Shown piece after piece: positions 16,224-25,180 of a stretch of DNA of 64,000 nt (positions within the stretch are counted from its first letter, which is position 1; each line of letters starts with the position of its first letter). Under the pieces are notes generated by a model. It was not told the DNA's origin. It made no database searches and saw only the letters and a list, made by a program, of their open reading frames with translations. Both the position numbers and the translations under genes were made by a program. Source of the stretch: Jutongia huaianensis (GTDB taxonomy: Bacteria > Bacillota > Clostridia > Lachnospirales > Lachnospiraceae); the NCBI RefSeq assembly GCF_014384985.1, contig NZ_JACRSX010000001.1:1-64000 (forward strand), in the 5' to 3' direction.

Positions 16224-17924
16224 TCAAATATTATTTACCTCCCCGATCAACACCTTTTTCCCTTCAAACGCAAAGCCGTAATGACAGATCCGGTCTGCAG
16301 AAATGCCCTGTGCCAGCAACTCGGCATCATAGTTTTTCTCCTTGATCTGATCTAATGCAGACTGTACGGTGTCCTGCAGGGATGACTCTTCGTCCGGTTC
16401 ATGCACCTTAAATTCAATCACGATTGCTTTATCCTGCTGATTTAACGGCATAAGCATGACATCGTATCGTCCGTATCCGCTTTCGCGGTTCGAACGAATC
16501 TGATATCTTTCCCGCAGATCCGCAAGCAGTCCTAAAACAAATCCATGATAAAACCGCTCCGGCTGAGTTTTCCTGGAAGGTCTTCTCCCGGTATCAAAGC
16601 TGCTAAATGTCGTAAGTGCCACATCATTCATATAAATATTCATTTCCTTTAGACTGCCCTTTAACATAGCTTTTACAAAATCATTATAATTGGCATCCTG
16701 ATTCTTAAACCACCCTGCAAACATATTTTCAAACATGCTTTCTGTTTCCAGATTGGTAATCGTGAGATGGTACCACGGTTTATTTAACATTCCACGATAC
16801 TCCACCTGATCGGCTTTTAAATATCCACTTGCAAGCAGAAGACTCCAGATTGCATTTTCATCCTGATCAAGCTGATTATAAACAATCTGCTCGTCAAAAT
16901 TCACCACGATCTCCTGTCCTTTCAGCAGATCCTCCATCTTCTCCTTCACATCCACAGATGCCGTCCGGATCAGCCGGCTCACAAGTCCGTTAGAACTGGT
17001 CGCAGCCCAGTAAGCACGCAGCTTTTTCTCTTTCAGATAATTGGTAATAGACCACGGATTATAAATATCCCGATACTCTCCGAAAGTAAAACCATCATAC
17101 CACTGCTTTACCTCATCCTTTTTGTCAGACATCTCATATTCATCCAATGCCGCAAAGACTTCCTCCTCTGTAAAACCGAAACAGTCTGCATACAGATCCG
17201 AGGTCGTTGTTACAACACGCAGGTTATTCAGATCTGAAAAAATAGACTCCTTAGACACTCTGGTAATGCCTGTCATAATGGCACGCTCCAGATAAGGATT
17301 CGTCTTGAATGTTGCATTAAACAGACTTCTCACAAAACTCGTAAATTCATCCCAGTATCCCTGAATGTAAGCTTCCTGCATCGGAGTATCATATTCATCC
17401 AAAAATATAATTACCTTTTTACCATAGTATTTTTCCATCCACTCTGCCAGATTTCTCAGCGAATCCTGTGCCGTTACATCATCCATACTGACTACAACAT
17501 TATCATAGCGCTCCCGTTCCCTATTATCAAAAATATCCGTATCAATCAGGTATTTGTTTTCTCTGTAAACTCTTGCTATTTCCCCTTTAACCTGTGCCTT
17601 GGCCTCTTCCAGATTCCCTGCTTTCACCGAAGCAAAGCTCAGAAAGAGCACCGGATATGTTCCCTGCAGCTGTCGATACTTCTCTTCCTTCCAGATAGAC
17701 AGTCCGGCAAACAGATCTGCCCGGTTGGCATATTTATTCGAGAAGAAACACTCCAGCATGCTCATATTTAAGGTCTTACCAAAGCGGCGGGGACGGGTGA
17801 TCAATGTTACCATGTCCTGGGATTCCCACCATTCTTTAATAAAATGGGTTTTATCGACAAAATAGCAGTTTCTTTCTCTCAGGTCTGAAAATCCCTGTAT
17901 TCCTATACTGATTGTTTTTTTCAT
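16224..17924 (-). CDS. AAA-ATPase (PF09820-like) with C-terminal PD-(D/E)xK nuclease domain
   Basis: 566 residues. The N-terminal ATPase has FVDKTHFIKEWW, an unusual P-loop RPRRFGKTLN (about 44-53), and Walker B VIIFLDEYDTP near 170-180. The C-terminal domain has RYDVMLMP and AIVIEFKVHEPDEES (about 480-505), the D...ExK nuclease signature of DUF1703/PDDEXK_9. These proteins occur in many copies in Lachnospiraceae and Bacteroidetes genomes. Their function is not settled, and defence or mobile-element roles have been guessed. A broken paralogue lies 1.3 kb away. It has its own promoter, and the gene looks intact. Confidence 0.88.
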   Translation of the reverse strand: MKKTISIGIQGFSDLRERNCYFVDKTHFIKEWWESQDMVTLITRPRRFGKTLNMSMLECFFSNKYANRADLFAGLSIWKEEKYRQLQGTYPVLFLSFASVKAGNLEEAKAQVKGEIARVYRENKYLIDTDIFDNRERERYDNVVVSMDDVTAQDSLRNLAEWMEKYYGKKVIIFLDEYDTPMQEAYIQGYWDEFTSFVRSLFNATFKTNPYLERAIMTGITRVSKESIFSDLNNLRVVTTTSDLYADCFGFTEEEVFAALDEYEMSDKKDEVKQWYDGFTFGEYRDIYNPWSITNYLKEKKLRAYWAATSSNGLVSRLIRTASVDVKEKMEDLLKGQEIVVNFDEQIVYNQLDQDENAIWSLLLASGYLKADQVEYRGMLNKPWYHLTITNLETESMFENMFAGWFKNQDANYNDFVKAMLKGSLKEMNIYMNDVALTTFSSFDTGRRPSRKTQPERFYHGFVLGLLADLRERYQIRSNRESGYGRYDVMLMPLNQQDKAIVIEFKVHEPDEESSLQDTVQSALDQIKEKNYDAELLAQGISADRICHYGFAFEGKKVLIGEVNNI

Positions 17925-17981
17925 ACACTCACCTGCTCTCTATACATTATCCTAAATTTACGCACGTTTTCTCTTGCGTCT

Positions 17982-18010
17982 ATTATAGCGGTATTCCATA
18001 TAGGATACAA
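17982..18010 (-). promoter_or_regulatory. promoter of the AAA-ATPase gene
   Basis: TTGTAT (18005-18010), a 17-base spacer and a perfect TATAAT (17982-17987) on the minus strand, about 60 bases before the start codon. The same -35/17/-10 layout stands before the broken paralogue at 19632-19660, which supports a real promoter. The rest of the 278-base gap up to 18202 shows no gene. Confidence 0.75.
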
Positions 18011-18202
18011 GTCAAATCAAAAAATTACAAACATCTTTCAGCTCACCATTCTTTTCTTGTTTTTGTGATCATTTTGCAAAAGCAATACCATTTTAAGACT
18101 TTTCATTCAAAATCTAATGCTTCTTTCATGGATTCTGAATACGACTTTTTTTATATAATTATTCATAACTGTTAACCTAGCACAAAAGGAGGATTTTACA
18201 TC

Positions 18203-19205
18203 TTGCGCACAGTTTTACCATATATCCAGAAAATGGGCGGACAAATTTTATACCTCGTTTCACATACTATTCTGGAATCGCAACTCAGAGAGGAGATTCT
18301 GGATGCCGCCCTTAGCGATTATTCCCGTTCAGATGAAACTTTAGACTCCATAACCGTTTGGACATATCATCGTCTGGCAAAATTATGCGTCCACCAGCTC
18401 CTACCACATTTTGATGTGATTGTCTGCGATGAGGCGCATTTTTTTCTGACGGATTCCACATATGCAATTGATGAAGTTGCACTTTCCTACGATTGGATCA
18501 CACAACAAAAAAGTCCGAAAATATTATTGAGTGCAACGATTGATTCAATTTTTCATTATATGAAAGATCACTTGGAACTATCCGTCGACAGGGTCATTCA
18601 TCCTAATAGCATGCAGATTAATATATCCGGTTCCAAATCAGCGATACGTTATCATGCAGAACCTGATTATTCCTCTCTGTGCGTCAAATACGTCACAAAG
18701 AATGCTGAAATTGTAACTTTATGTGAGAAAAACAAGAAAGAAAAAAAGAAAAAAAGTCTGATTTTCGTAAGTTCAAAAGAAACTGGGGAAAAAATCTTAC
18801 AGAAGCTTCAAGCGAAAAAAGTGAGAGCCATTTTTTTAACCGCCGATAACAAGGAGCTTGAGGAGCAAGCAAAAACGATTCGAACGATATCCGAAAAAAG
18901 CCGTTTCGATTCTGACGTCTTGATTGCCACTGCAGTTTTGGATGTAGGTGTGTCCATTAAAGATCCCAATGTCAATCAAATCTTCATCAGATCTTATAAC
19001 TCCGAGTAATTTTTACAAATGCTCGGACGGCTTCGGGTACCGACTGATGCGAGATATGAAGGCATTACACTTTTCATACATAAAATCCGCAAACAAGATG
19101 TCGATCATCGTCTGGGTCAAGAACGGACATACCTGCAAATTTTAGAAAAAGCTCGTCATTCTCAAAATTTAGATCATGATATTGCGAGCAACGAAATTAA
19201 CAAAT
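18203..19205 (+). pseudogene. broken DEAD/DEAH helicase gene
   Basis: The only sizeable plus-strand gene here. The frame from TTG at 18203 (GGAGG upstream) lacks the Walker A region but keeps motif II CDEAHFF, motif III KILLSATID and a helicase C domain (KSLIFVSSKETGEKIL, TAVLDVGVSIKDPNVNQIF). A TAA at 19007-19009 interrupts it, and the same frame then continues with FLQMLGRLRVPTDARYEG, which looks like motif VI. The frame runs into the tail of the reversed ATPase remnant at about 19205. So the 5' end is lost, one nonsense codon is present and the 3' end is cut. Confidence 0.75.
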
Positions 19206-19577
19206 ATCTGTTTTCTTCATACAGCCTTGCAATCTCCTGCTTGATCTGGGTTTTGGCATCCTTCAGATTGCCGGCTTTCACAGCAGCAAAACTCAAAAAG
19301 ATCACCGGATATGTTCCCTACAGTTTCCGATACTCCTCGTCCTGCCAGATAGAAAGTCCTTCAAACAGATCTGCCCGGTTCGCATATTTATTAGAAAAGA
19401 AGCAGTCCAGCATACTCATATTTAACGTCTTACCAAAACGCCTCGGACGTGTGATCAATGTTACAACATCCCGGTTTTCCCACCATTCCTTTATAAAATT
19501 TGTCTTATCTACAAAAAACAATCTTGCTCTCTCAAAGCAGAAAATCCCTGTATTCCTATACTGATTGTCTTTCTCAT
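19206..19577 (-). pseudogene. truncated, frameshifted copy of the AAA-ATPase gene
   Basis: This matches the first ~125 residues of the intact gene at 16224-17924. From the ATG at 19575-19577 it reads MRKTISIGIQGFSALREQDC, then a one-base frameshift leads into FFVDKTNFIKEWW and RPRRFGKTLNMSML. A TAG replaces the Gln codon after EYRKL, and the frame then resumes GTYPVIFLSFAAVKAGNLKD up to about 19206. There it abuts the helicase remnant. Ribosome site and promoter are conserved with the intact paralogue. It is non-functional. Confidence 0.85.
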
Positions 19578-19631
19578 ACAATCACCTGCTTTCATTTTAG
19601 GACTGTGCAACCACCATACACTTTTGCTTTC

Positions 19632-19660
19632 ATTATAACGATATTTTCTTCAGGTTACAA
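19632..19660 (-). promoter_or_regulatory. orphan promoter before the broken AAA-ATPase copy
   Basis: TTGTAA (19655-19660), a 17-base spacer, and TATAAT (19632-19637) on the minus strand. It is the counterpart of the promoter at 17982-18010. It would still drive transcription into the pseudogene and antisense to the helicase remnant. Confidence 0.65.
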
Positions 19661-19681
19661 GCCAAACCATAACACAAACCG

Positions 19682-20767
19682 TCACATATCCTCTTTTTTC
19701 ACCCGGGAAAAATACGCAATATCGTGATACACCCGGAAACGTCCCTTTTCATTCAAGATCTCATGACGCATGCCCGGATACAGACGGAAAGAAACACGAT
19801 CATAGCCACGCCTCTTCAAATGCCGTACTGCCTGCAAAAGTTTTTTGCGGCCTCCGAGACATGGATCATCCTCTCCCGATACAAAAAGGATCGGCAGATT
19901 TGGATTTCGTACCTCCCATCCCTTTCTATCATAGGTGCTCCGCATCAGCCATAACAGGGATTCGTACCCATTCAGCGTAAAGGTAAAGTTGCAAAGGGGA
20001 TCTTTATTGTACTTCTCCACCACCGTGTGATCGGAACAGATCCAGGCGTGGATCAGCTTTTCTGCCCGGAACGGACGATCAAACATATTGGCAAAGATCC
20101 CGTCTGCCAATATACTCCTGCTGTGGGGATCCTTCATTTTCTGAAGCATCTGTATCAATGCAGAACCAAGAGGTGCCATTGGATTTTTGCCCGGACAGCC
20201 ACAGACGATCAGCCCATCTAACTCCCGGTCATACTTTTTCAGATAACAGCGTACCGCCAGTGATCCCATGCTGTGTCCCATCATAAAATATGGCAGACCC
20301 GGGTATTGCTTCTTGATGATCCGCGTGATCTGGTGCAGATCTCTTACCAGAAATCTGCCTCCGTCCTTGCCAAAATATCCAAGCCCTGCCGGAATATCCT
20401 GCTTCTTTCCTAATACTTTATCCGCATCGGTCGAAACTGCTTCCCTGCGGCTCGCACCATGCCCCCGGTGATCATGGATCACACAAAGATATCCTCTCTC
20501 TGCCATATATCTCATAAACGGCAGGTATCTCTCCTTATGCTCACACATGCCATGGGCTATCTGCAATACAGCTCTGGGACGGGATGGAATCACCATCATT
20601 CCCTCTAACGGCATCCCATCCTGTGCCGAGGCGATTACAAAATATTTGCGACGAATCCCCCCCGGCCGCTCTGTTTTATCTGCACGATACCGGCTTTCAG
20701 AAACTGTCATACTCTGTCGTCTTCTCTTTGCTGCTGTCCATTTTTTCGTACATCTTTTTTGATTCAT
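19682..20767 (-). CDS. alpha/beta hydrolase (monoacylglycerol lipase / serine aminopeptidase-like)
   Basis: About 361 residues from the ATG at 20765-20767, which has GAGGAG 9 bases upstream. A GTG at 20812, overlapping the rsuA stop, is the alternative start. The oxyanion segment is LQIAHGMCEHKERY. The nucleophile elbow is MMGHSMGS, the acid is in FVSGEDDPCLGG and the catalytic His in GMRHEILNE. This is the lysophospholipase/MGLL order (PF12146). The N-terminal ~40 residues are basic and not a signal peptide. The substrate is probably an acyl ester. It follows rsuA closely, so the two are likely co-transcribed. Confidence 0.88.
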   Translation of the reverse strand: MNQKRCTKKWTAAKRRRQSMTVSESRYRADKTERPGGIRRKYFVIASAQDGMPLEGMMVIPSRPRAVLQIAHGMCEHKERYLPFMRYMAERGYLCVIHDHRGHGASRREAVSTDADKVLGKKQDIPAGLGYFGKDGGRFLVRDLHQITRIIKKQYPGLPYFMMGHSMGSLAVRCYLKKYDRELDGLIVCGCPGKNPMAPLGSALIQMLQKMKDPHSRSILADGIFANMFDRPFRAEKLIHAWICSDHTVVEKYNKDPLCNFTFTLNGYESLLWLMRSTYDRKGWEVRNPNLPILFVSGEDDPCLGGRKKLLQAVRHLKRRGYDRVSFRLYPGMRHEILNEKGRFRVYHDIAYFSRVKKEDM

Positions 20768-20808
20768 ATGCATCCACTCCTCTATGAATGTATCAATCGC
20801 CATGCCTT

Positions 20809-21582
20809 TCACTCACATTTTCCGGCAATATCCTTTGATCTGCATTTCAACGCTGCGATCTCCTCCTGCGTGAGCCTGCGGTATTCGCCCGGTGCCAGAC
20901 CCGGATCAAGCACAATCCCTCCCAGGCTCAGACGTTTCAGATAAAGCACCGGATGGCCCACGGCTGCCAGCATTCTTTTAACCTGGTGAAATTTTCCTTC
21001 ACAGATGGAAAGCTCCAGACAAGACTCGTCCTCTCCCGGATAGCCTGGATCCTCCGGGACCATATCAAGCTCCTTTTTATCCAGACAGCGCACCTTTGCC
21101 GGCCGCGTCAGCTTGTCCTCTCCGATATCCACGCCCTTTTCCAGACATTCCACCTCATTATCCCCTAATGTACCCATAACACGGACAAAATATGTCTTCC
21201 ACACATGCTTTCCCGGTGCCAGCAGCTCATGGGATAATGCTCCGTCATTAGTGATCAAAAGCAGTCCTTCCGTATCCTTGTCCAGTCTGCCGACCGGAAA
21301 GATATCCTTTTTGCTGCTGTCCGTGATCAGGGACAGTACCGTCCGGCAGGTGTTGTCCTTTGTGGCCGATACAACGCCCTGTGGTTTATTCAACATATAA
21401 TATACATATTTTTCATAAGAGACCTTCTCTCCGTCCAACTCCACATTGTCCTCTTCTGTCACCTTCTGCTCCGGTCCCGATGCCGGAGCTCCATTGACAA
21501 AAACACGGCCTGATTTGATGAATTTCTTCACCTCAGACCGTGTTCCCATGGACATCTGTGCCAAATATTTATCTAACCGCAC
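20809..21582 (-). CDS. rsuA: 16S rRNA pseudouridine synthase, RsuA/RluB family
   Basis: 257 residues, starting with GTG behind GAGAGG. An N-terminal S4 RNA-binding domain (MRLDKYLAQM...RVFVNG, about 1-60) is followed by the catalytic domain. That domain has YYMLNKPQGVVSA and the active-site GRLDKDTEGLLLITNDG, whose Asp attacks uridine C6. The C-terminus has KFHQVKRMLAAVGH and LGGI...GEYRRLTQEE. The last part resembles RsuA (16S U516) more than RluB, but the exact rRNA target cannot be fixed from sequence alone. It lies 19 bases after glgA. Confidence 0.9.
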   Translation of the reverse strand: MRLDKYLAQMSMGTRSEVKKFIKSGRVFVNGAPASGPEQKVTEEDNVELDGEKVSYEKYVYYMLNKPQGVVSATKDNTCRTVLSLITDSSKKDIFPVGRLDKDTEGLLLITNDGALSHELLAPGKHVWKTYFVRVMGTLGDNEVECLEKGVDIGEDKLTRPAKVRCLDKKELDMVPEDPGYPGEDESCLELSICEGKFHQVKRMLAAVGHPVLYLKRLSLGGIVLDPGLAPGEYRRLTQEEIAALKCRSKDIAGKCE

Positions 21583-21601
21583 AATGTTTCCTCTCTTAAT
21601 A

Positions 21602-23041
21602 CTATATTAATTCGTTGTACATATCTTCGTACTTCTTGGCAGAATGATTCCAAGAGAAATCCATTGCCATGCCACGGTCAATGATCTTATTCCACTCTCT
21701 CTTGCGATTATAATATACATCCTTTGCATAACGGATAGTTGCCAGCATCTCATGTGCATTGTAATTTGCAAAAGAGAATCCTGTTCCTTTTCCCTCATAT
21801 TCATTGTACGGCTCCACCGTATCCTTCAAGCCGCCGGTCTCGCGGACAATCGGCACCGTACCATAACGAAGACTCATCAACTGACTCAATCCACACGGCT
21901 CAAAGAGAGATGGCATCAGAAATGCATCACACGCCGCATAAATCTTGTGGGAACGCTCATTGGAGTAGAAAATATTCGCAGAAACTCTTCCATGATATTT
22001 CCACTCGAAGTGACGGAACAGATTTTCATAACGCTCCTCACCGGTACCGAGAACTACAAGCTGTGTATCCTCGGCACAAATCTCCTCAATCACATAATCG
22101 ATCAGGTCAAAGCCCTTCTGATCTGTCAGTCTGGAAACAATACCGATCATAAATGTCTTGTCATTCTGATCAAGCCCCAGCTCCTTCTGAAGACCTCTCT
22201 TATTTTTGATCTTCTCCTTACGGAATGTCTTTGCATTGTAATTTGCGTAGATCAGAGGATCTGTCTCCGGATTGTACTCATCATAATCAAGACCGTTTAC
22301 AATACCACGCAGGCAGTTGCTGCGGGCACGCATCAGACCGTCCAGATGCTCACCGTAAAATGGCATCTTGATCTCCTCTGCGTAAGAATCACTGACTGTC
22401 GTTACCATGTCAGCATATACGATACCACCCTTGAGATAATTGGCATCTCCATATGCCTCCAGCTTATCACTGGTGAAATAGTACTCATTCAATCCTGTGA
22501 TGTCGATCACCTTCTGCTTATCCCAGATACCCTGAAACTTCAGATTATGTATGGTCATAATAGTCTTGATACCATGGTAGAATGAATTATCGTTAAAACT
22601 ATCCTTGATATATACTGGGATCAGACCTGTCTGCCAGTCATGACAGTGAATGATATCCGGTCTGAAATCCAAAGAAGGCATTGCTGATAATGCTGCCTTA
22701 CAGAAAAATGCAAACTTCTCAATATCCTCATAAATATTGCCATATGGGTGGAAACCTGCAAAATAGAACTCATTGTCAATAAAATAGAAATGAACTCCCT
22801 CATACTCCATCTCTAAAATACCAACATACTGGCTTCTCCAGGCCAGATCCATATAAAAATGCGTCTTGTACTGCATTTTGTCCTTCCACTCCTGTGGAAT
22901 ACATGCGTACTTCGGAATCATAACACGCACATCATACTCTTTCTTGTTAAAGTACTTTGGCAGCGACCCCACAACGTCTGCCAGTCCTCCGGTTTTCACA
23001 AATGGAACACACTCGGAAGCCACGAATAATATGTTTTTCAT
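21602..23041 (-). CDS. glgA: glycogen synthase (ADP-glucose type)
   Basis: About 479 residues from the ATG at 23039-23041 with GGAGG 6 bases upstream. It is a GT5 glucosyltransferase. The N-terminal ADP-glucose site reads SECVPFVKTGGLADVVGSL. Middle motifs are HCHDWQTGL and MTIHNLKFQG, and the C-terminal lobe has the conserved SLFEPCGLSQLMSLRYGT. Length is as usual for bacterial GlgA. It elongates alpha-1,4-glucan in glycogen storage, which sporulating clostridia often build before sporulation. Other glg genes are not in the window. Confidence 0.95.
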   Translation of the reverse strand: MKNILFVASECVPFVKTGGLADVVGSLPKYFNKKEYDVRVMIPKYACIPQEWKDKMQYKTHFYMDLAWRSQYVGILEMEYEGVHFYFIDNEFYFAGFHPYGNIYEDIEKFAFFCKAALSAMPSLDFRPDIIHCHDWQTGLIPVYIKDSFNDNSFYHGIKTIMTIHNLKFQGIWDKQKVIDITGLNEYYFTSDKLEAYGDANYLKGGIVYADMVTTVSDSYAEEIKMPFYGEHLDGLMRARSNCLRGIVNGLDYDEYNPETDPLIYANYNAKTFRKEKIKNKRGLQKELGLDQNDKTFMIGIVSRLTDQKGFDLIDYVIEEICAEDTQLVVLGTGEERYENLFRHFEWKYHGRVSANIFYSNERSHKIYAACDAFLMPSLFEPCGLSQLMSLRYGTVPIVRETGGLKDTVEPYNEYEGKGTGFSFANYNAHEMLATIRYAKDVYYNRKREWNKIIDRGMAMDFSWNHSAKKYEDMYNELI

Positions 23042-23198
23042 ATACACCCTCCATTCAGTTTGTAAACTCCAATGTATGCCACGGATCTTTCTCTGTGTCC
23101 GCGCACCTATTGTATTAATTATACCTTATTTCGCAGCTTGTGAAAAGTGTTTTTTATGAAAAGTTGCGTATTTTGCGTCCGTCATATAAGAATCCCTC

Positions 23199-24002
23199 TC
23201 AGGCACGAAGCTTATATTCTAACCGGATCTTATCTGCGATCAGTGCAATAAACTCCGAGTTGGTTGGCTTTCCTTTACCGGAATTGACCGTATAGCCAAA
23301 TAACTCCTCAATGGTCTCCATTCTGCCACGGCTCCACGCAACCTCGATCGCATGCCGGATCGCGCGTTCCACCCGGCTGGAGGTGGTTTTATAATTCCGT
23401 GCGATCGTAGGATACAGCACCTTTGTGATGGCTCCCAGCATTTCGTTATCATTGACGGACATAATAATTGCATCCCGAAGATACTGATATCCTTTAATGT
23501 GTGCCGGAACACCGATCTCGTGGATCACGTCCGTAACATCCGACTCCAGTGTATCTGCCATGCGTCTGTGTTTATTCTCAAAAACCGTATTAATGACCCG
23601 CTGTTCCCCGTCCGCCATGTTTTTTTCATTTTGTCCCACTGCACGCACTCTCGATACCACTACCCGCGTATCAAAAGGCTTGAGAATATAATAAGCCGCT
23701 CCCAGCCGAAACGCATTTTCCGTCACCCGCTCCTGGCTCACTGCTGATACCACTACAAATTCCGGCGACATAGTAGGAGCTCCCTTTTTCATCCGCTCCA
23801 TCACTCCCAGACCGTCCACCTTAGGCATGATCAGGTCCAGCAGCACCACATCCGGTCTCAGTGTCGATATCTTATGAAGTGCCTCCTCTCCATCCGAAGC
23901 CGTTCCCACTACCTCCATATCACTTTCCCGCTCCAGTGCCTCCTTCAGTATCGTCACGATCCGCTTGTTATCATCTACAACTAAAACCTTGATTGCTTCC
24001 AT
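23199..24002 (-). CDS. spo0A: sporulation master regulator Spo0A
   Basis: 267 residues from the ATG at 24000-24002. The upstream extension to 24113 is not family-like. The N-terminal receiver has [11 protein letters not shown], the phosphoacceptor in [13 protein letters not shown], and the Lys in LKPFDTRVV. The C-terminal DNA-binding domain has the very conserved [18 protein letters not shown] and [19 protein letters not shown]. It controls entry into sporulation by binding 0A boxes. In Bacillus and most clostridia spoIVB lies just upstream, but here the upstream neighbour is an Fe-S protein gene and spoIVB is about 36 kb away. A strong terminator isolates it from that neighbour. Confidence 0.97.
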   Translation of the reverse strand: MEAIKVLVVDDNKRIVTILKEALERESDMEVVGTASDGEEALHKISTLRPDVVLLDLIMPKVDGLGVMERMKKGAPTMSPEFVVVSAVSQERVTENAFRLGAAYYILKPFDTRVVVSRVRAVGQNEKNMADGEQRVINTVFENKHRRMADTLESDVTDVIHEIGVPAHIKGYQYLRDAIIMSVNDNEMLGAITKVLYPTIARNYKTTSSRVERAIRHAIEVAWSRGRMETIEELFGYTVNSGKGKPTNSEFIALIADKIRLEYKLRA

Positions 24003-24163
24003 ATCCTTTCCCCTTTTCCTTGTGCTGTCCCATTTCCGGTACAACGCATCTTCAACACATTTTCCGTGATCTGACCTGTTTCCATTTCCGCTGTTTTCGG
24101 TCTCCTTTCCCACTATTTTAGGTCATTGCAAAGAGTATCCGCAAGCTAAACGCAACTGCATAT

Positions 24164-24170
24164 TTCGACG
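24164..24170 (-). promoter_or_regulatory. 0A-box-like heptamer upstream of spo0A
   Basis: The minus strand reads CGTCGAA, one mismatch from the Spo0A-binding consensus TGTCGAA, about 160 bases before the spo0A start. It suggests autoregulation, as known in Bacillus, but a single heptamer is weak evidence. Confidence 0.35.
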
Positions 24171-24204
24171 AAAAAACGGCGGAAATACAAATTTCCGCCG
24201 TTTT
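24171..24204 (-). terminator. strong bidirectional terminator between the Fe-S gene and spo0A
   Basis: Perfect 14-bp arms (24173-24186 and 24191-24204, core CGGCGGAAAT) around a 4-base loop. On the minus strand it runs into TTTTTTCGTCG, and on the plus strand into TTTTCTTCTCC. It would separate spo0A transcription from the gene above. Confidence 0.85.
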
Positions 24205-24279
24205 CTTCTCCAATCCTGCGCCCACTCTTTGCCGGACCGTTTTGATCCATTCCTGTTCACAGATCGATCCGGTATTTAT

Positions 24280-25002
24280 TTAAAGAAGCCTTCCATCCGT
24301 AGAGATTACCTTTACCTGCCATGGAATCATCTTGCCGCTGTTTTGCAATGCCGTCTTTACTGCATGCTCCAAGCCGCCACAGCATGGAACCTCCATCCGT
24401 ACGATCAGCACATTTTGGATATCGTTTTGACGAAGGATCTCCGTGAGCTTTTCGCTGTAATCCACATCATCTAACTTCGGACATCCCACCAATGTTACTT
24501 TTCCCCGGATAAAATCCTGATGGAAAGACGCATAGGCATATGCCGTACAGTCGGCTGCGATCAGAAGATCTGCCCCCTGAAAATAAGGTGCATTGACCGG
24601 AGCCAGCTTGATCTGAACCGGCCACTGGCGAAGCTCGCTGACTGCCTGCCCACTGCCCTCTGTCACTGCTGCAGGAGCAGCCGGACGCTGAAACTGCATC
24701 ATCCGGCTGCCCGGACATCCTCCTGCCATTGCCTTTTCCTGCATCTGCCTCTCTTTGGCAGCCTTCTCCGCTTTTGCTTTCATCACTGCCGCCTCATCAT
24801 AATCCGCTGCCTCTCTCTGTTCAAAGGAGATGGCTCCTGTCGGGCAGGATGGCAGGCAGTCCCCAAGCCCGTCACAATAATCATCCCGCATCAGTTTTGC
24901 CTTTCCATGAACCAGACCGATCGCCCCTTCATGACAGGCGTTGACACATAAACCACAACCGTTACATTTCTCTTCATCAATCTTTATGACCTGACGTATC
25001 AT
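24280..25002 (-). CDS. 4Fe-4S dicluster ferredoxin-type protein with C-terminal extension
   Basis: 240 residues from the ATG at 25000-25002 (GGAGG upstream). The first cluster motif is CNGCGLCVNACHEG and the second CDGLGDCLPSCPTG, the latter with a shifted first Cys. A charged linker (MKAKAEKAAKERQMQEKAM) follows, then a C-terminal domain with LIAADCTAYAYASF, VGCPKLDD and MEVPCCGGLEH, whose Cys residues could hold another metal. It is likely an electron-transfer or metal-sensing protein. I know this architecture as a common uncharacterised clostridial ferredoxin. No partner gene is adjacent. Confidence 0.8.
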   Translation of the reverse strand: MIRQVIKIDEEKCNGCGLCVNACHEGAIGLVHGKAKLMRDDYCDGLGDCLPSCPTGAISFEQREAADYDEAAVMKAKAEKAAKERQMQEKAMAGGCPGSRMMQFQRPAAPAAVTEGSGQAVSELRQWPVQIKLAPVNAPYFQGADLLIAADCTAYAYASFHQDFIRGKVTLVGCPKLDDVDYSEKLTEILRQNDIQNVLIVRMEVPCCGGLEHAVKTALQNSGKMIPWQVKVISTDGRLL

Positions 25003-25180
25003 CTTAAAATCCTCCATTTCTTTTGCAGACAAATCATTTCGAAATTGACACTGGCCAAACTGCTGCCCGCTACGTCTGATCCCGAAATAATATTTTTTGA
25101 ACTGACACTATCTTACGCAAAATCGAAGGAAATTTCCGTTGTTAAAACAACAAAATCAAAAAAGAAATCCTTATATCTCA

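Noticed and set aside
21644..22585. 313-codon open frame on the plus strand
   Set aside because: Antisense to glgA, whose motifs are complete. No ribosome site and no recognisable domain.
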